From Rhodospirillales bacterium (GTDB lineage: Bacteria; Pseudomonadota; Alphaproteobacteria; Reyranellales; Reyranellaceae): a stretch of DNA of 8,340 nucleotides. Position numbers and translations under genes: made by a program. The stretch covers positions 1 to 8,340 of the forward strand of contig JABMNB010000120.1 of the NCBI GenBank assembly GCA_013205335.1. The letters are read 5' to 3'. The notes beneath the pieces are model-generated. The model searched no databases. It saw only the letters and a list, made by a program, of their open reading frames with translations, and was not told the DNA's origin. Below are positions 1-7,211 of this stretch, piece after piece; the first letter of the stretch is position 1, and every line of letters starts with the position of its first letter.

Positions 1-1166
1 CGCGAATCGGGCCGGCACTGGCCGATCACCACGGTCATGCCGGGCTCGCGCTCGAGGTCACGCTTCTGCGCAGTGCCGTAGCTGGCATGTGCCATATGGA
101 ACTGCATATCGGGCGATTCGAGGCCCGGGCGCGTGCGCACGAAGCCATAGACGACACCGGCGGTCAGGCTGAGCGCGCCGCGCCCGGTGGCGTAGTACTT
201 GATCACCTCTTTCACGAGGTTGATCCCGCGCGTCTTCTCGTTCAGCGTGACCGGCAGCTTGACGCGCCAGTTCATGCGCGGCGCGAAATGGTCGCCGTAA
301 TTCTCGCCGACGCCCTTGAGCTCGTGCTTCACCTCGATGCCGTAGCGGCGCAGCAGTTCGGGCTGACCGATGCCCGAGTGTTCGAGCACGCCCGGCGACT
401 GCACCGCACCGCACGCGACGATCACCTCGCGGCCGCACCGCGCCTCCTGCTTCTGGCCGTGTACCGTGTAGGCTACGCCGACGCAGCGCTTGCCTTCGAG
501 AATGACGTGATCGACGAGCGCGTCGGTCACGATCTGAAGGTTGGGGCGATTGCGGATCGGGTCGAGGAAGGCGCGCGCCGTCGACCAGCGCTTGCCGTCC
601 TTCATCGTCACCTGGAAGTAGCCGAAGCCTTCCTGGTTGCCGTTGTTGTAATCCTTGTTCTTCGGATAGCCGCTGGCTTCGGCCGCGTCGACGAAGGCGT
701 CGCAGAGCTCGTTGGTCTCGCGCATTTCCGCGACGTTCAGAGGACCGCCTGTGCCGCGGCTGTCATCGCCGCCGGGTTCGTAATTCTCCGACTTCTTGAA
801 ATAGGGCAGCACGCGCTCGTAGGACCAGCCGCGATTGCCGAGTTGTCCCCAGGTGTCGTAGTCGAGTGGCTGGCCGCGCACGTAGAGCATGCCGTTGATC
901 GAACTCGAACCGCCCAACGTGCGGCCGCGCGGGCAGGGAATGCGCCGGTTGGCGACGCCCTCTTCCGCCTCCATCTCGAAGTTCCAGTTGAACTTGTCGT
1001 GGTTGAGCAGCTTGGTGAAGCCGGCCGGAATGTCGATCCACATGGATTTGTCGCGCGGGCCGGCCTCGAGCAGCAGCACTTTGACATTGGCGTCTTCGGT
1101 CAGCCGGTTCGCCAGCACGCACCCGGCCGAGCCGGCGCCCACGATGATGTAATCCCAATTCGCCAT
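1..1166 (-). CDS. GMC-family FAD-dependent oxidoreductase (choline/alcohol dehydrogenase-like), C-terminus cut by window edge
   Basis: A flavoprotein of the glucose-methanol-choline family, which oxidises an alcohol to an aldehyde or acid using FAD. The frame reads 388 residues from ATG at 1166 to the window edge without a stop; full-length relatives are usually about 530-560 residues, so the C-terminal third, which carries the catalytic His, lies outside. Visible motifs are the dinucleotide-binding GAGSAG at residues 10-15, an Glu-Ala-Gly following the second strand, GMC signature 1 around GGSSSINGM (85-93), and GMC signature 2 from G253 to G267, ending HSGIG. The ATG is chosen because the Rossmann strand begins at once (MANWDYIIVGAG) and AGAGG (1178-1174) sits 7 nt upstream. 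It lies 84 nt downstream of the last transporter gene on the same strand, so it may be the end of that operon or have its own promoter. The substrate is unknown; the best-matched relatives by motif are choline dehydrogenase-type and aliphatic alcohol dehydrogenases. Confidence 0.95.
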   Translation of the reverse strand, partial: MANWDYIIVGAGSAGCVLANRLTEDANVKVLLLEAGPRDKSMWIDIPAGFTKLLNHDKFNWNFEMEAEEGVANRRIPCPRGRTLGGSSSINGMLYVRGQPLDYDTWGQLGNRGWSYERVLPYFKKSENYEPGGDDSRGTGGPLNVAEMRETNELCDAFVDAAEASGYPKNKDYNNGNQEGFGYFQVTMKDGKRWSTARAFLDPIRNRPNLQIVTDALVDHVILEGKRCVGVAYTVHGQKQEARCGREVIVACGAVQSPGVLEHSGIGQPELLRRYGIEVKHELKGVGENYGDHFAPRMNWRVKLPVTLNEKTRGINLVKEVIKYYATGRGALSLTAGVVYGFVRTRPGLESPDMQFHMAHASYGTAQKRDLEREPGMTVVIGQCRPDS

Positions 1167-1250
1167 GACGCTTCCTCTCTCCCTTTGGAGACAGTGTAGC
1201 GCGTCTGTAACCCGGCGCGACTCTCTCAGGCGTGAAAGGCCTGCAGCCGC
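1167..1250 (-). other. 84-nt spacer between the transporter operon and the GMC oxidoreductase gene
   Basis: The longest same-strand gap after that before the binding-protein gene. It contains a good Shine-Dalgarno sequence for the oxidoreductase (GAGAGG, 1179-1174). It also contains a weak 5-bp hairpin, CAGGC / GCCTG (1227-1231 with 1239-1243), with no T-rich tail, so I do not call a terminator. I see no confident promoter. Read-through from the transporter genes is plausible. Confidence 0.5.
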
Positions 1251-2225
1251 CTACCGCAGATGGCAGGAAACCTGATGGCCCGGTGCGATTTCGCGCAGCG
1301 AGGGAACGTCGATCTTGCAGCGGGGCACAGCGTAGGGACAGCGGGTGTGAAAGTGACAGCCCGACGGCGGGTTGACCGGGCTCGGCACGTCGCCTTGCAG
1401 CACCAGCTTCTTGCGCTTGATGGCGGGGTCCGGCACCGGCACGGCCGATAGCAGGGCCTCGGTATAAGGGTGCTGGGCGCGGGTGAAGATCGAACGCGTG
1501 TCGGCATATTCGACGATGCGGCCGAGATACATGACCGCGATCTGGTGGCTGATATGTTCGACGACCGCGAGGTTGTGCGAGATGAACAGATAGGAGAGCT
1601 GGCGCTCGCGCTGCAGATCCATCAGCAGGTTGATGACCTGCGCCTGGATGGAGACGTCGAGCGCCGACACCGGCTCGTCGCCCACGATCAGCTTCGGCCC
1701 CAGGGCGAGCGCGCGCGCAATACCGATGCGCTGGCGCTGTCCGCCCGAGAACTGGTGCGGATAGTTGCTCATCTGCGCCGGACGGAGACCGACGCGGGCG
1801 AACAGGGCTGCGACCTCGGTCTGGCGATCCTTGCGGTTTGCGACGCCATGAACCAGCAGCGGCTCGGCCACGATGTCGCCCGCCGTCATGCGCGGATTGA
1901 GCGAGGAGAACGGATCCTGGAAGATGATCTGCATCTGCCGCCGGTATGGGCGCAACTCGCCCTTCGACAGGCCGATGATCTCCGTGCCTTCGACCTTGAT
2001 CGATCCCTCGGTCGGTTCGGTCAGCCGCAGCACGGCGCGACCGGCCGTCGTCTTGCCGCAGCCGCTCTCACCCACCAGGCCCAGCGTCTCGCCGGACCTG
2101 ATGGAGAAACTGATTCCGTCCACGGCGTAGACCTGCCCGACCGTGCGGCGCAGCAGGCCCTTCTTCACCGGGAAGTGCTTCTTGAGGTCCTTGACCTCGA
2201 TCACGGGGGTGTTTGCGCTAACCAT
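1251..2225 (-). CDS. Oligopeptide/dipeptide-type ABC importer ATP-binding protein (DppF/OppF family)
   Basis: A cytoplasmic ATPase of 324 residues, the usual length of DppF/OppF, which would pair with the neighbouring ATPase to power import. Walker A GESGCGKT is at 52-59, the Q-loop Gln at 103, the ABC signature at 159-166 as FSGGQRQR (Phe in place of the usual Leu), Walker B LIVGDEP at 179-185, and the switch His at 217. The C-terminal oligopeptide-transporter domain carries Cys290, Cys296, Cys303 and Cys321, spaced exactly as in the partner ATPase. The ATG at 2225 overlaps the stop of the upstream ATPase gene by 8 nt (ATGGTTAG) and has no visible Shine-Dalgarno, so translational coupling is likely. 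It is the last gene of the transporter set. The family assignment is firm; the transported substrate is not known. Confidence 0.96.
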   Translation of the reverse strand: MVSANTPVIEVKDLKKHFPVKKGLLRRTVGQVYAVDGISFSIRSGETLGLVGESGCGKTTAGRAVLRLTEPTEGSIKVEGTEIIGLSKGELRPYRRQMQIIFQDPFSSLNPRMTAGDIVAEPLLVHGVANRKDRQTEVAALFARVGLRPAQMSNYPHQFSGGQRQRIGIARALALGPKLIVGDEPVSALDVSIQAQVINLLMDLQRERQLSYLFISHNLAVVEHISHQIAVMYLGRIVEYADTRSIFTRAQHPYTEALLSAVPVPDPAIKRKKLVLQGDVPSPVNPPSGCHFHTRCPYAVPRCKIDVPSLREIAPGHQVSCHLR

Positions 2226-3207
2226 TTGTGTGCCAGCAGGCGGCCCAGTGGCCGGGCTGCTTCTCCTCGTAAGAGGGCCGCTCGCGGCGGCAGAGATCGT
2301 CGGCCCTGTTGCAGCGCGGCGCGAAGGCGCAGCCGGGCGGCAGGTCGAAAAGCGCTGGCACGATGCCTGGAATTTCCTGCAGCCGCCCCTGCGTGCGTTC
2401 GGCCTGGCCGCGCATAAGGTCTAGACGCGGAATGGAGGCCAGCAGGCCCACCGTGTAGGGATGCAGGGGACGGGCAAACAGCTCGCCCACCTCCGCCTCC
2501 TCGACCTTTCGGCCGGCGTACATGACGATGACCCGGTGCGCCGTCTCGGCCACGACACCGAGATCGTGGGTGATCAGGAGCACCGCCGCCTTGAACTCGC
2601 GCTGCAATTCGACGATCAGTTCCAGGATCTGCGCCTGGATGGTGACGTCGAGAGCGGTGGTCGGCTCGTCGGCGATCAGGACCTTGGGGTTGCAGGCCAG
2701 CGCCATGGCGATCATCGCACGCTGGCGCATGCCGCCGGACAGCTGATGCGGATATTCCTTGGCACGCTGGATCGCCGCCGGGATGCGGACCAGGTCCAGC
2801 ATCTCGATCGCCCGCTTCATCGCCTGCGTGCGGTCCATGTCGCGGTGCAGGATCAGCGCCTCGGATATCTGCTTGCCGATGGTCATCACCGGGTTCAGCG
2901 ACGTCATCGGCTCCTGGAAGATCATCGAGATTTCGTTGCCGCGGACGCGGCGCATCTCGTCCTCGGTGATCTTCATCAGATCGCGGCCGCCGAGCTTGAT
3001 GGAGCCCGAAACGATGCGGCCGGGCGGATCGGGGATCAGGCGCAACAGCGAAAGCGCCGTCATGCTCTTGCCGCAGCCCGACTCGCCGACGATCGCCAGG
3101 GTCTCGCCGGACGCGACCTTGAAATCGACGCCGTCGACCGCCTTGACGATGCCTTGCCGTGTATAGAACCAGGTGCCGAGGTTTTCGACCTCGAGGAGCG
3201 CGCTCAT
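2218..3207 (-). CDS. Oligopeptide/dipeptide-type ABC importer ATP-binding protein (DppD/OppD family)
   Basis: The first of the two ATPases, 329 residues. Walker A GESGCGKS is at 41-48, the Q-loop Gln at 98 (IFQEPMTSLNP, typical of this family), the signature LSGGMRQR at 156-163, Walker B VLIADEP at 176-182, and the switch His at 214. The Met in the signature and the EPTTALD after Walker B are typical of DppD/OppD rather than DppF. Four C-terminal cysteines (293, 299, 306, 324) match the place where some DppD proteins are known to hold an iron-sulphur cluster. I chose ATG 3207 because it starts right before the first conserved strand (MSALLEVENL). An in-frame GTG at 3324 would add 39 unrelated residues overlapping the permease gene. 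It lies 11 nt after the permease stop, with only a weak ribosome site (CAGAG), which again suggests coupling. Confidence 0.96.
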   Translation of the reverse strand: MSALLEVENLGTWFYTRQGIVKAVDGVDFKVASGETLAIVGESGCGKSMTALSLLRLIPDPPGRIVSGSIKLGGRDLMKITEDEMRRVRGNEISMIFQEPMTSLNPVMTIGKQISEALILHRDMDRTQAMKRAIEMLDLVRIPAAIQRAKEYPHQLSGGMRQRAMIAMALACNPKVLIADEPTTALDVTIQAQILELIVELQREFKAAVLLITHDLGVVAETAHRVIVMYAGRKVEEAEVGELFARPLHPYTVGLLASIPRLDLMRGQAERTQGRLQEIPGIVPALFDLPPGCAFAPRCNRADDLCRRERPSYEEKQPGHWAACWHTNG

Positions 3208-3218
3208 GGTCTCTGAAC

Positions 3219-4112
3219 TCACGTACGTTGACGGGGGTCGAGGATGTCGCGCAGCGCGTCGCCCAACAGATTGGTGCCGAACACGGTGAGGCTGATGGCG
3301 ACACCGGGGAAAATCACCAGCCACGGCGCGGTACGCACATATTCCGCTGCCGACTCCGACAGCATGCGGCCCCAGGACGGATAGGGCTCCGGGATGCCGA
3401 GGCCGAGGAACGACAGTGATGCTTCGGTCAGGATGGCCGAACCGAGCTGCGCCGTACCAAGGACGATCAGCGGCGCGAGCGTGTTGGGCAGGACGTGGCG
3501 CACGGCGATGCGCACCTCGCCCATACCGACAGCACGCGCGGCCTCGACGAAGGGTTGTTCGCGCAGCGAGAGGGTACTGGATCGCACGACGCGCGCGACG
3601 CTCGGCACCAACGGGATGGCGATGGCGATGATCGTGTTCTCGAGCGACGGACCCAGAGACGCCGCCATGACCAGCGCCATGACCAGGAGCGGCAGCGATT
3701 GCATGATGTCCATGAGGCGTTGCGTGGCGAGATCGAACGTGCCGCCGAGATAGCCCGACATCAGGCCGATCGAGACGCCAAGGATGCCGCCCAGCAGGGT
3801 GGCGCCGGCGCCAACGGCCAACGAGATGCGCGCGCCGTGGACGATACGGCTGAACATGTCTCGGCCCATGAAGTCGGCGCCCAGGAAATAAGTCGACCCG
3901 GGCCGAGCCAGGGATGCCTTGGCGTTGGTGGCGGTGGGATCATACGGCGCGATGTAGTTCGCGAACAGGGCCGTGAGGATGAACACCAGGACGATGATGG
4001 CGCCGACCGCTCCCAGTGGGTAGCGGCGCGCCATGAAGCGCATCTGCCCGCCAAACGTCGAGACGTTGGCGCCCGCACGGGCGAGTTCGGCTTCGTGATT
4101 GATGACTGCCAT
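3219..4112 (-). CDS. ABC importer permease (DppC/OppC family)
   Basis: The second inner-membrane permease, 297 residues. It has a cytoplasmic N-terminal stretch, then a first membrane helix at about 36-54, then the conserved LGAD..GRD.FSR segment (77-89) and the HGARISL that opens the transport domain. Several further hydrophobic helices follow. The EAA loop that contacts the ATPases is at 190-209 (EAARAVGMGE then HVLP), and the family's SFLGLGIP segment is at 234-241. The C-terminus ends GDALRDILDPR, typical of DppC. I chose ATG 4112, whose ribosome site GAGGG (4121-4117) overlaps the stop codon of the upstream permease gene. A TTG at 4130 would lengthen it by six residues and overlap that gene. 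It should form a heterodimer with the DppB-type permease. Confidence 0.95.
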   Translation of the reverse strand: MAVINHEAELARAGANVSTFGGQMRFMARRYPLGAVGAIIVLVFILTALFANYIAPYDPTATNAKASLARPGSTYFLGADFMGRDMFSRIVHGARISLAVGAGATLLGGILGVSIGLMSGYLGGTFDLATQRLMDIMQSLPLLVMALVMAASLGPSLENTIIAIAIPLVPSVARVVRSSTLSLREQPFVEAARAVGMGEVRIAVRHVLPNTLAPLIVLGTAQLGSAILTEASLSFLGLGIPEPYPSWGRMLSESAAEYVRTAPWLVIFPGVAISLTVFGTNLLGDALRDILDPRQRT

Positions 4113-4119
4113 GCCGCCC

Positions 4120-5067
4120 TCAGTCCGCAAACTTGATGCGGGGGTCGAGTGCCATATAGGCCATGTCGACCAGGAAATTGACCATCACCACGACGAAGGC
4201 GATCAGCATCACGAGGTTCTGCACGATCGGATAGTCACGCCACAGGATGGCCTCGACGAGGAACCGGGCGACGCCCGGAATGTTGAACACCGTCTCGGTG
4301 ACGATCAGGCCGCCCACCAGGAAGGCCGCCTCGATGCCGATGATCGTCACCACCGGCAGCAGCGCGTTGCGCAACGCGTGCACGTAGTTGACCGTCGTCT
4401 GCGAGGCGCCCTTGGATCGGGCCGTTCGGATATAGTCTTGGCGCAGCACCTCCAGCATGGAGGAGCGCGTGAGGCGCATGATCAGAGCCGAGCTGCGGAA
4501 GCCCACCGCTGCAGCGGGGATGCTGAGCAGCATCAACTCTTCAAGGATACTTCGCGGTTCGTTGGTCCAGATCGGGATCATGCCGAACCACTGGACGGAC
4601 GCCATCAGGATCAGCAGTCCCAGCCAGAAGGACGGTAACGACAGTCCGCTGAGACTTACGAGTCTGAGAGAATAATCCAAGGCGGTGTTCTGTCTCACGG
4701 CACTGATGACGCCCAGCGGCACCCCCATGATCACCGAGAAGAACAGCGCCAGCCCCGCAAGCTTGGCGCTGATCGGGATTCGCGGAGCGATCTCCTCGAT
4801 CGCCGGACGTTCGGAAATGTAAGCGAAGCCCAGGTCGCCCCGAGCCAGGCCGCCGATCCAGCTCACGTACTGCTCGTGGATCGGCCGGTCGAGGCCAAGC
4901 TCTTTGGCGATCTTGGCCTTTTCCTTGGGATCGGCAATGCCGGCCGAATCGACGAGGATGTCGGCGACGTTGCCCGGCACGAGCCGCAGCATCACGAAGA
5001 TGAGCACCGACATTCCGAAGAGCGTCAGCGCCATCAGCAGAAAGCGGCGGATCAGATATGATCCCAT
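4120..5067 (-). CDS. ABC importer permease (DppB/OppB family)
   Basis: The first inner-membrane permease, 315 residues. The N-terminus is typical of DppB (MGSYLIRRFLL, then a hydrophobic helix at about 9-28 and RLVPGN at 28-33). A periplasmic segment contains LGLDRP and ARGDLG (57-80). The transport domain starts near residue 98, and the EAA loop is at 211-238 (DYIRTARSKG then ALRNALLP). The signature ETVFNIPG is at 258-265 and the C-terminus ends ALDPRIKF. ATG 5067 is preceded by GAGGGA (5079-5074) with 6-nt spacing. The gene lies 33 nt after the binding-protein gene and 7 nt before the DppC-type permease, on the same strand, so it is part of one operon. Confidence 0.96.
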   Translation of the reverse strand: MGSYLIRRFLLMALTLFGMSVLIFVMLRLVPGNVADILVDSAGIADPKEKAKIAKELGLDRPIHEQYVSWIGGLARGDLGFAYISERPAIEEIAPRIPISAKLAGLALFFSVIMGVPLGVISAVRQNTALDYSLRLVSLSGLSLPSFWLGLLILMASVQWFGMIPIWTNEPRSILEELMLLSIPAAAVGFRSSALIMRLTRSSMLEVLRQDYIRTARSKGASQTTVNYVHALRNALLPVVTIIGIEAAFLVGGLIVTETVFNIPGVARFLVEAILWRDYPIVQNLVMLIAFVVVMVNFLVDMAYMALDPRIKFAD

Positions 5068-5100
5068 CGAGTTTCCCTCAGCGGCGGCAGAGTGAGAAGG

Positions 5101-6699
5101 CTAGCGGTCGAGCCAGACGTCTTCGAGACGCCAGCCGTTGTAGATGCTGTTGTGCTGCAGGACGAGGTTCTTCACGGCCGGCGCCCAGCAGGTGTTCGAG
5201 ACGCTATGCGAGATCGGCGGGCGCGCCCCGTCCTTGAGCAGCGCCTGTTCGATTTTCGTCACCATGGCCTTGCGCTTGTTCACGTCGGTCATGGCGGACT
5301 GCTCGTCGATCATCTTGTCGATCTCGGGATTCTTGTAGGCCGTGTAGTTGCGATCCGACGTGCTGTAGAAGTTCTCGTAGAACACGCCGTCCGGATCGTC
5401 GAGGCCGGCGCCGGTCAGGTTGAGGCCGACCTGATAGTTCTTCTGCTGGATCTTGTTGTACCAGATCGTGGTGTCGATCGGCTCCAGCTCCGCCTCGATG
5501 TAGATCTGCTTCAGCTGGTCGATGAGGATGACGGCCGGATCCCGATAGATGGCGATGTTACGCGTCGCCACCTTGATCTTGAGCGGCTTGTCGGGGCCGT
5601 AGCCCAGTTCCTTCATGATGCCGCGCGCGATCTCGCGGTTCTTCCCGATGTCCGGCCCAAAGCCGGGAAGCTTCTGCAGTTCGTCTTGCGTCATGCCCCA
5701 GACGCCAGCCGGCGGCGGCAGCATGGTCGCGCCGCGCAGGTCGTTGCCCTGGCTCAGGATGTCGCTGAACGGCTGGCGGTCGAGCGAGTAGACGAGCGCC
5801 TCGCGAAGCTTGGGATTGTCGAACGGCGGCGCGTCGCGGTTGATCAGCAGGTTGGTGTGGACGTTGGTCGGCCGCGCCTCGCAGATGGCGTCCGCCTTCT
5901 GGCCCTTCACGTCCTTGAGCAACGGGAAGGTGATGTCGGAATCGAAGGTGAGATCGAACTCGCCGGCGACGAAGCCCAGCACGCGGGTGCTGCGGTTCGG
6001 CACGATCTTGAACTCGATGGCGTCGAGGTAGGGCCGTCCCTTCTTCCAGTAGTCGGGATTGCGCACCAGCTTGATCGCCTCGTTGCGCTTGAAGTCCGTG
6101 ACCTTGAACGGACCGGTGCCGATCGGCTTGGAGCGCATCGTGCGCGAGTCGACGTGACACGGATAGACCGGCGAGTAGCCGGCCGCCAGCATCGACAGGA
6201 ACGACGGCTGTTCGCGCGCGAGGGTGAAGGTCACCTCGTTGTCGCCGTTGGTCGTGATCTCCTTCACGTTCTTGTACCAGACCTTGCGCGGATTCTTGCG
6301 GATAATCTGCTGCTTTTCGTCAATCCCGCTCAGGGCGTCCCACGTGCACTTCACGTCCTTGGACGAGAAGGGCTTGCCGTCATGCCACTTCACGCCGCTG
6401 CGCAGCTTGAAGGTGAGCTTCGTCTTGTCGGCGTTCCACGACCAGCTCTCGGCCAGCTCGGGCACGATCTTGTCGGGACTGTTGATCTTCTCCTTCGGAT
6501 CGAACATCACCAGATTGTTGAAGACCGACATGAACGGCATGTTCACCGAGATCGTCGCTTCCTCGTGCACCGAGGCACTCGGCGGATTGTCACGATGGGA
6601 CACGCGCAGTGTCCCGCCCTGCTTCTGCGCAAAGGCAGGAGCCGCTATGACCACGGCGGCCGCCAGGCCGCCCGCAATGAATGCCAAGCGAATTCTCAT
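5101..6699 (-). CDS. Periplasmic ABC substrate-binding protein, family 5 (DppA/OppA type)
   Basis: A 532-residue secreted binding protein that would capture the solute and hand it to the permeases. The first 24 residues form a signal peptide: basic start MRIR, a hydrophobic core, and an Ala-Phe-Ala cleavage site before Gln25. There is no lipobox cysteine, so it should be free in the periplasm. Family 5 marks are visible: ESWSWNADKTKLTFKLR (84-100) leading into SGVKWHDGKPFSSKDV (101-116), then GTGPFKV (194-200) and NPDYWKKGRPYLDAI (214-228). The ATG at 6699 is fixed by a strong ribosome site and the signal peptide; an upstream in-frame TTG at 6783 is not credible. Family 5 members bind peptides, but also nickel, opines, glutathione and sugars, so the ligand here is open. 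It is the first gene of the transporter set, 87 nt after the VOC gene. Confidence 0.96.
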   Translation of the reverse strand: MRIRLAFIAGGLAAAVVIAAPAFAQKQGGTLRVSHRDNPPSASVHEEATISVNMPFMSVFNNLVMFDPKEKINSPDKIVPELAESWSWNADKTKLTFKLRSGVKWHDGKPFSSKDVKCTWDALSGIDEKQQIIRKNPRKVWYKNVKEITTNGDNEVTFTLAREQPSFLSMLAAGYSPVYPCHVDSRTMRSKPIGTGPFKVTDFKRNEAIKLVRNPDYWKKGRPYLDAIEFKIVPNRSTRVLGFVAGEFDLTFDSDITFPLLKDVKGQKADAICEARPTNVHTNLLINRDAPPFDNPKLREALVYSLDRQPFSDILSQGNDLRGATMLPPPAGVWGMTQDELQKLPGFGPDIGKNREIARGIMKELGYGPDKPLKIKVATRNIAIYRDPAVILIDQLKQIYIEAELEPIDTTIWYNKIQQKNYQVGLNLTGAGLDDPDGVFYENFYSTSDRNYTAYKNPEIDKMIDEQSAMTDVNKRKAMVTKIEQALLKDGARPPISHSVSNTCWAPAVKNLVLQHNSIYNGWRLEDVWLDR

Positions 6700-6702
6700 T
6701 TT

Positions 6703-6711
6703 CTTCCTCCC
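6703..6711 (-). promoter_or_regulatory. Strong ribosome binding site of the binding-protein gene
   Basis: GGGAGGAAG with the GGAGG core at 6710-6706, 6 nt before ATG 6699. It is the best Shine-Dalgarno on this strand, and it settles the start of the binding-protein gene against the upstream TTG. Strong initiation here fits the usual excess of binding protein over membrane subunits. Confidence 0.85.
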
Positions 6712-6755
6712 AGACTCACGCTCGTTAGCGTTTTTGTTCTTCCCCGTTGCCGCGC

Positions 6756-6783
6756 AAGCTAGCACATCATGTGTATCGGCCAA
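6756..6783 (-). promoter_or_regulatory. Possible weak promoter with small palindrome upstream of the binding-protein gene
   Basis: On the minus strand TTGGCC (6783-6778) and TAGCTT (6761-6756) are 16 nt apart and would be a poor sigma-70-like pair (4/6 and 3/6 matches). Between them lies a short palindrome, CACATCATGTG (6763-6773; 5-bp arms, 1-nt centre), where an operator could sit. The 87-nt gap is larger than any other within the transporter set, which makes a local control site reasonable. The matches are weak and could be chance. Confidence 0.2.
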
Positions 6784-6786
6784 GCG

Positions 6787-7164
6787 CTAAAGCGCCGGAC
6801 CCTTGAGTTCTATCTGATTTCCTTCCGGGTCGTGGAAGTAGACCGACGGACCGTTGCCTTCCGCACCGTAACGCGCGACCGTTTCGCCGACCGATATTCC
6901 GAACGGCGCGAGCCGCATGACGATGGCGTCACGATCGAATGGCTCCACGCGAAAGCAGAGATGATCCATGTTCGGCGCTGCGGCCGGCGTCTCGCTTGCC
7001 ATCAAGTCGAGCATCGAGGCACCGGCCCGCATCTGCACGAGGCCCAGCCGCTCGATGCGACGCTCCTCCCGGAAACCCAACGCCTGTTCGTAGAAACGCA
7101 CCATGCCGGCGAGATCGCGCACGCGCAGCACGACATGGTCGATTCGTTCGACATGAAAGTTCAT
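6787..7164 (-). CDS. VOC superfamily protein (glyoxalase/dioxygenase-fold, single domain)
   Basis: A small metal-binding-fold protein of 125 residues, built of two beta-alpha-beta-beta-beta modules, the usual size for single-domain VOC proteins. The first module begins IDHVVLRVRDLAGMVRFYEQALGF (8-31; typical opening), the second MDHLCFRV (66-73). It ends with the family hallmark YFHDPEGNQIEL (109-120). Likely metal ligands are His10, His68 and Glu119. Where glyoxalase I has a Glu in the first module, an Asp (D53) is seen. VOC proteins include glyoxalases, ring-cleavage dioxygenases, epimerases and antibiotic-resistance proteins; this sequence alone does not say which. ATG 7164 begins right at the fold; no strong ribosome site is seen. 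It is divergent from the aldolase gene (47 nt apart) and upstream of the transporter genes, possibly the first gene of their operon. Confidence 0.9.
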   Translation of the reverse strand: MNFHVERIDHVVLRVRDLAGMVRFYEQALGFREERRIERLGLVQMRAGASMLDLMASETPAAAPNMDHLCFRVEPFDRDAIVMRLAPFGISVGETVARYGAEGNGPSVYFHDPEGNQIELKGPAL

Positions 7165-7211
7165 GGCGAATAGCTTAACCCCGACAAGACAACGAAACCA
7201 CGGAGGAAACG
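7165..7211. promoter_or_regulatory. Divergent 47-nt intergenic region between the VOC and aldolase genes
   Basis: Two genes start outward from this short gap, so promoters for one or both must lie here or inside the 5' ends of the opposite genes. On the plus strand the clear element is GGAGG (7202-7206), 5 nt before the aldolase ATG. I see no convincing -35/-10 pair and no palindromic operator. Confidence 0.45.

Noticed and set aside
87..1199. A 370-codon plus-strand frame over the GMC oxidoreductase gene
   Set aside because: The minus strand carries both GMC signatures and a ribosome site; the plus frame has low-complexity Ala/Arg/Val/His content and no family features.
1227..1243. Possible terminator after the transporter genes (CAGGC/GCCTG hairpin)
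   Set aside because: Only 5 bp with a 7-nt loop and no T-run; such stems are common by chance in GC-rich DNA.
1470..2417. A 315-codon plus-strand frame across the ATPase genes
   Set aside because: It crosses the junction of two real ATPase genes on the other strand and shows no domain of its own.
3208..3324. Upstream GTG start at 3324 for the DppD-type ATPase
   Set aside because: The extra 39 residues are unlike any DppD N-terminus and overlap the end of the permease gene; ATG 3207 begins right at the first conserved strand.
4113..4130. Upstream TTG start at 4130 for the DppC-type permease
   Set aside because: It would overlap the upstream permease gene and lacks a ribosome site, while ATG 4112 has GAGGG just ahead.
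5092..6762. A 556-codon open frame on the plus strand antisense to the binding-protein gene
   Set aside because: It is the mirror of a GC-rich, well-conserved gene. Its product is rich in Arg, Val, His and Asp with no recognisable domain, no signal or ribosome site, and the opposite strand has clear family 5 motifs.
6700..6783. Upstream TTG start at 6783 for the binding protein
   Set aside because: It would put 28 polar residues before a clear signal peptide; the strong GGGAGGAAG lies right before ATG 6699.
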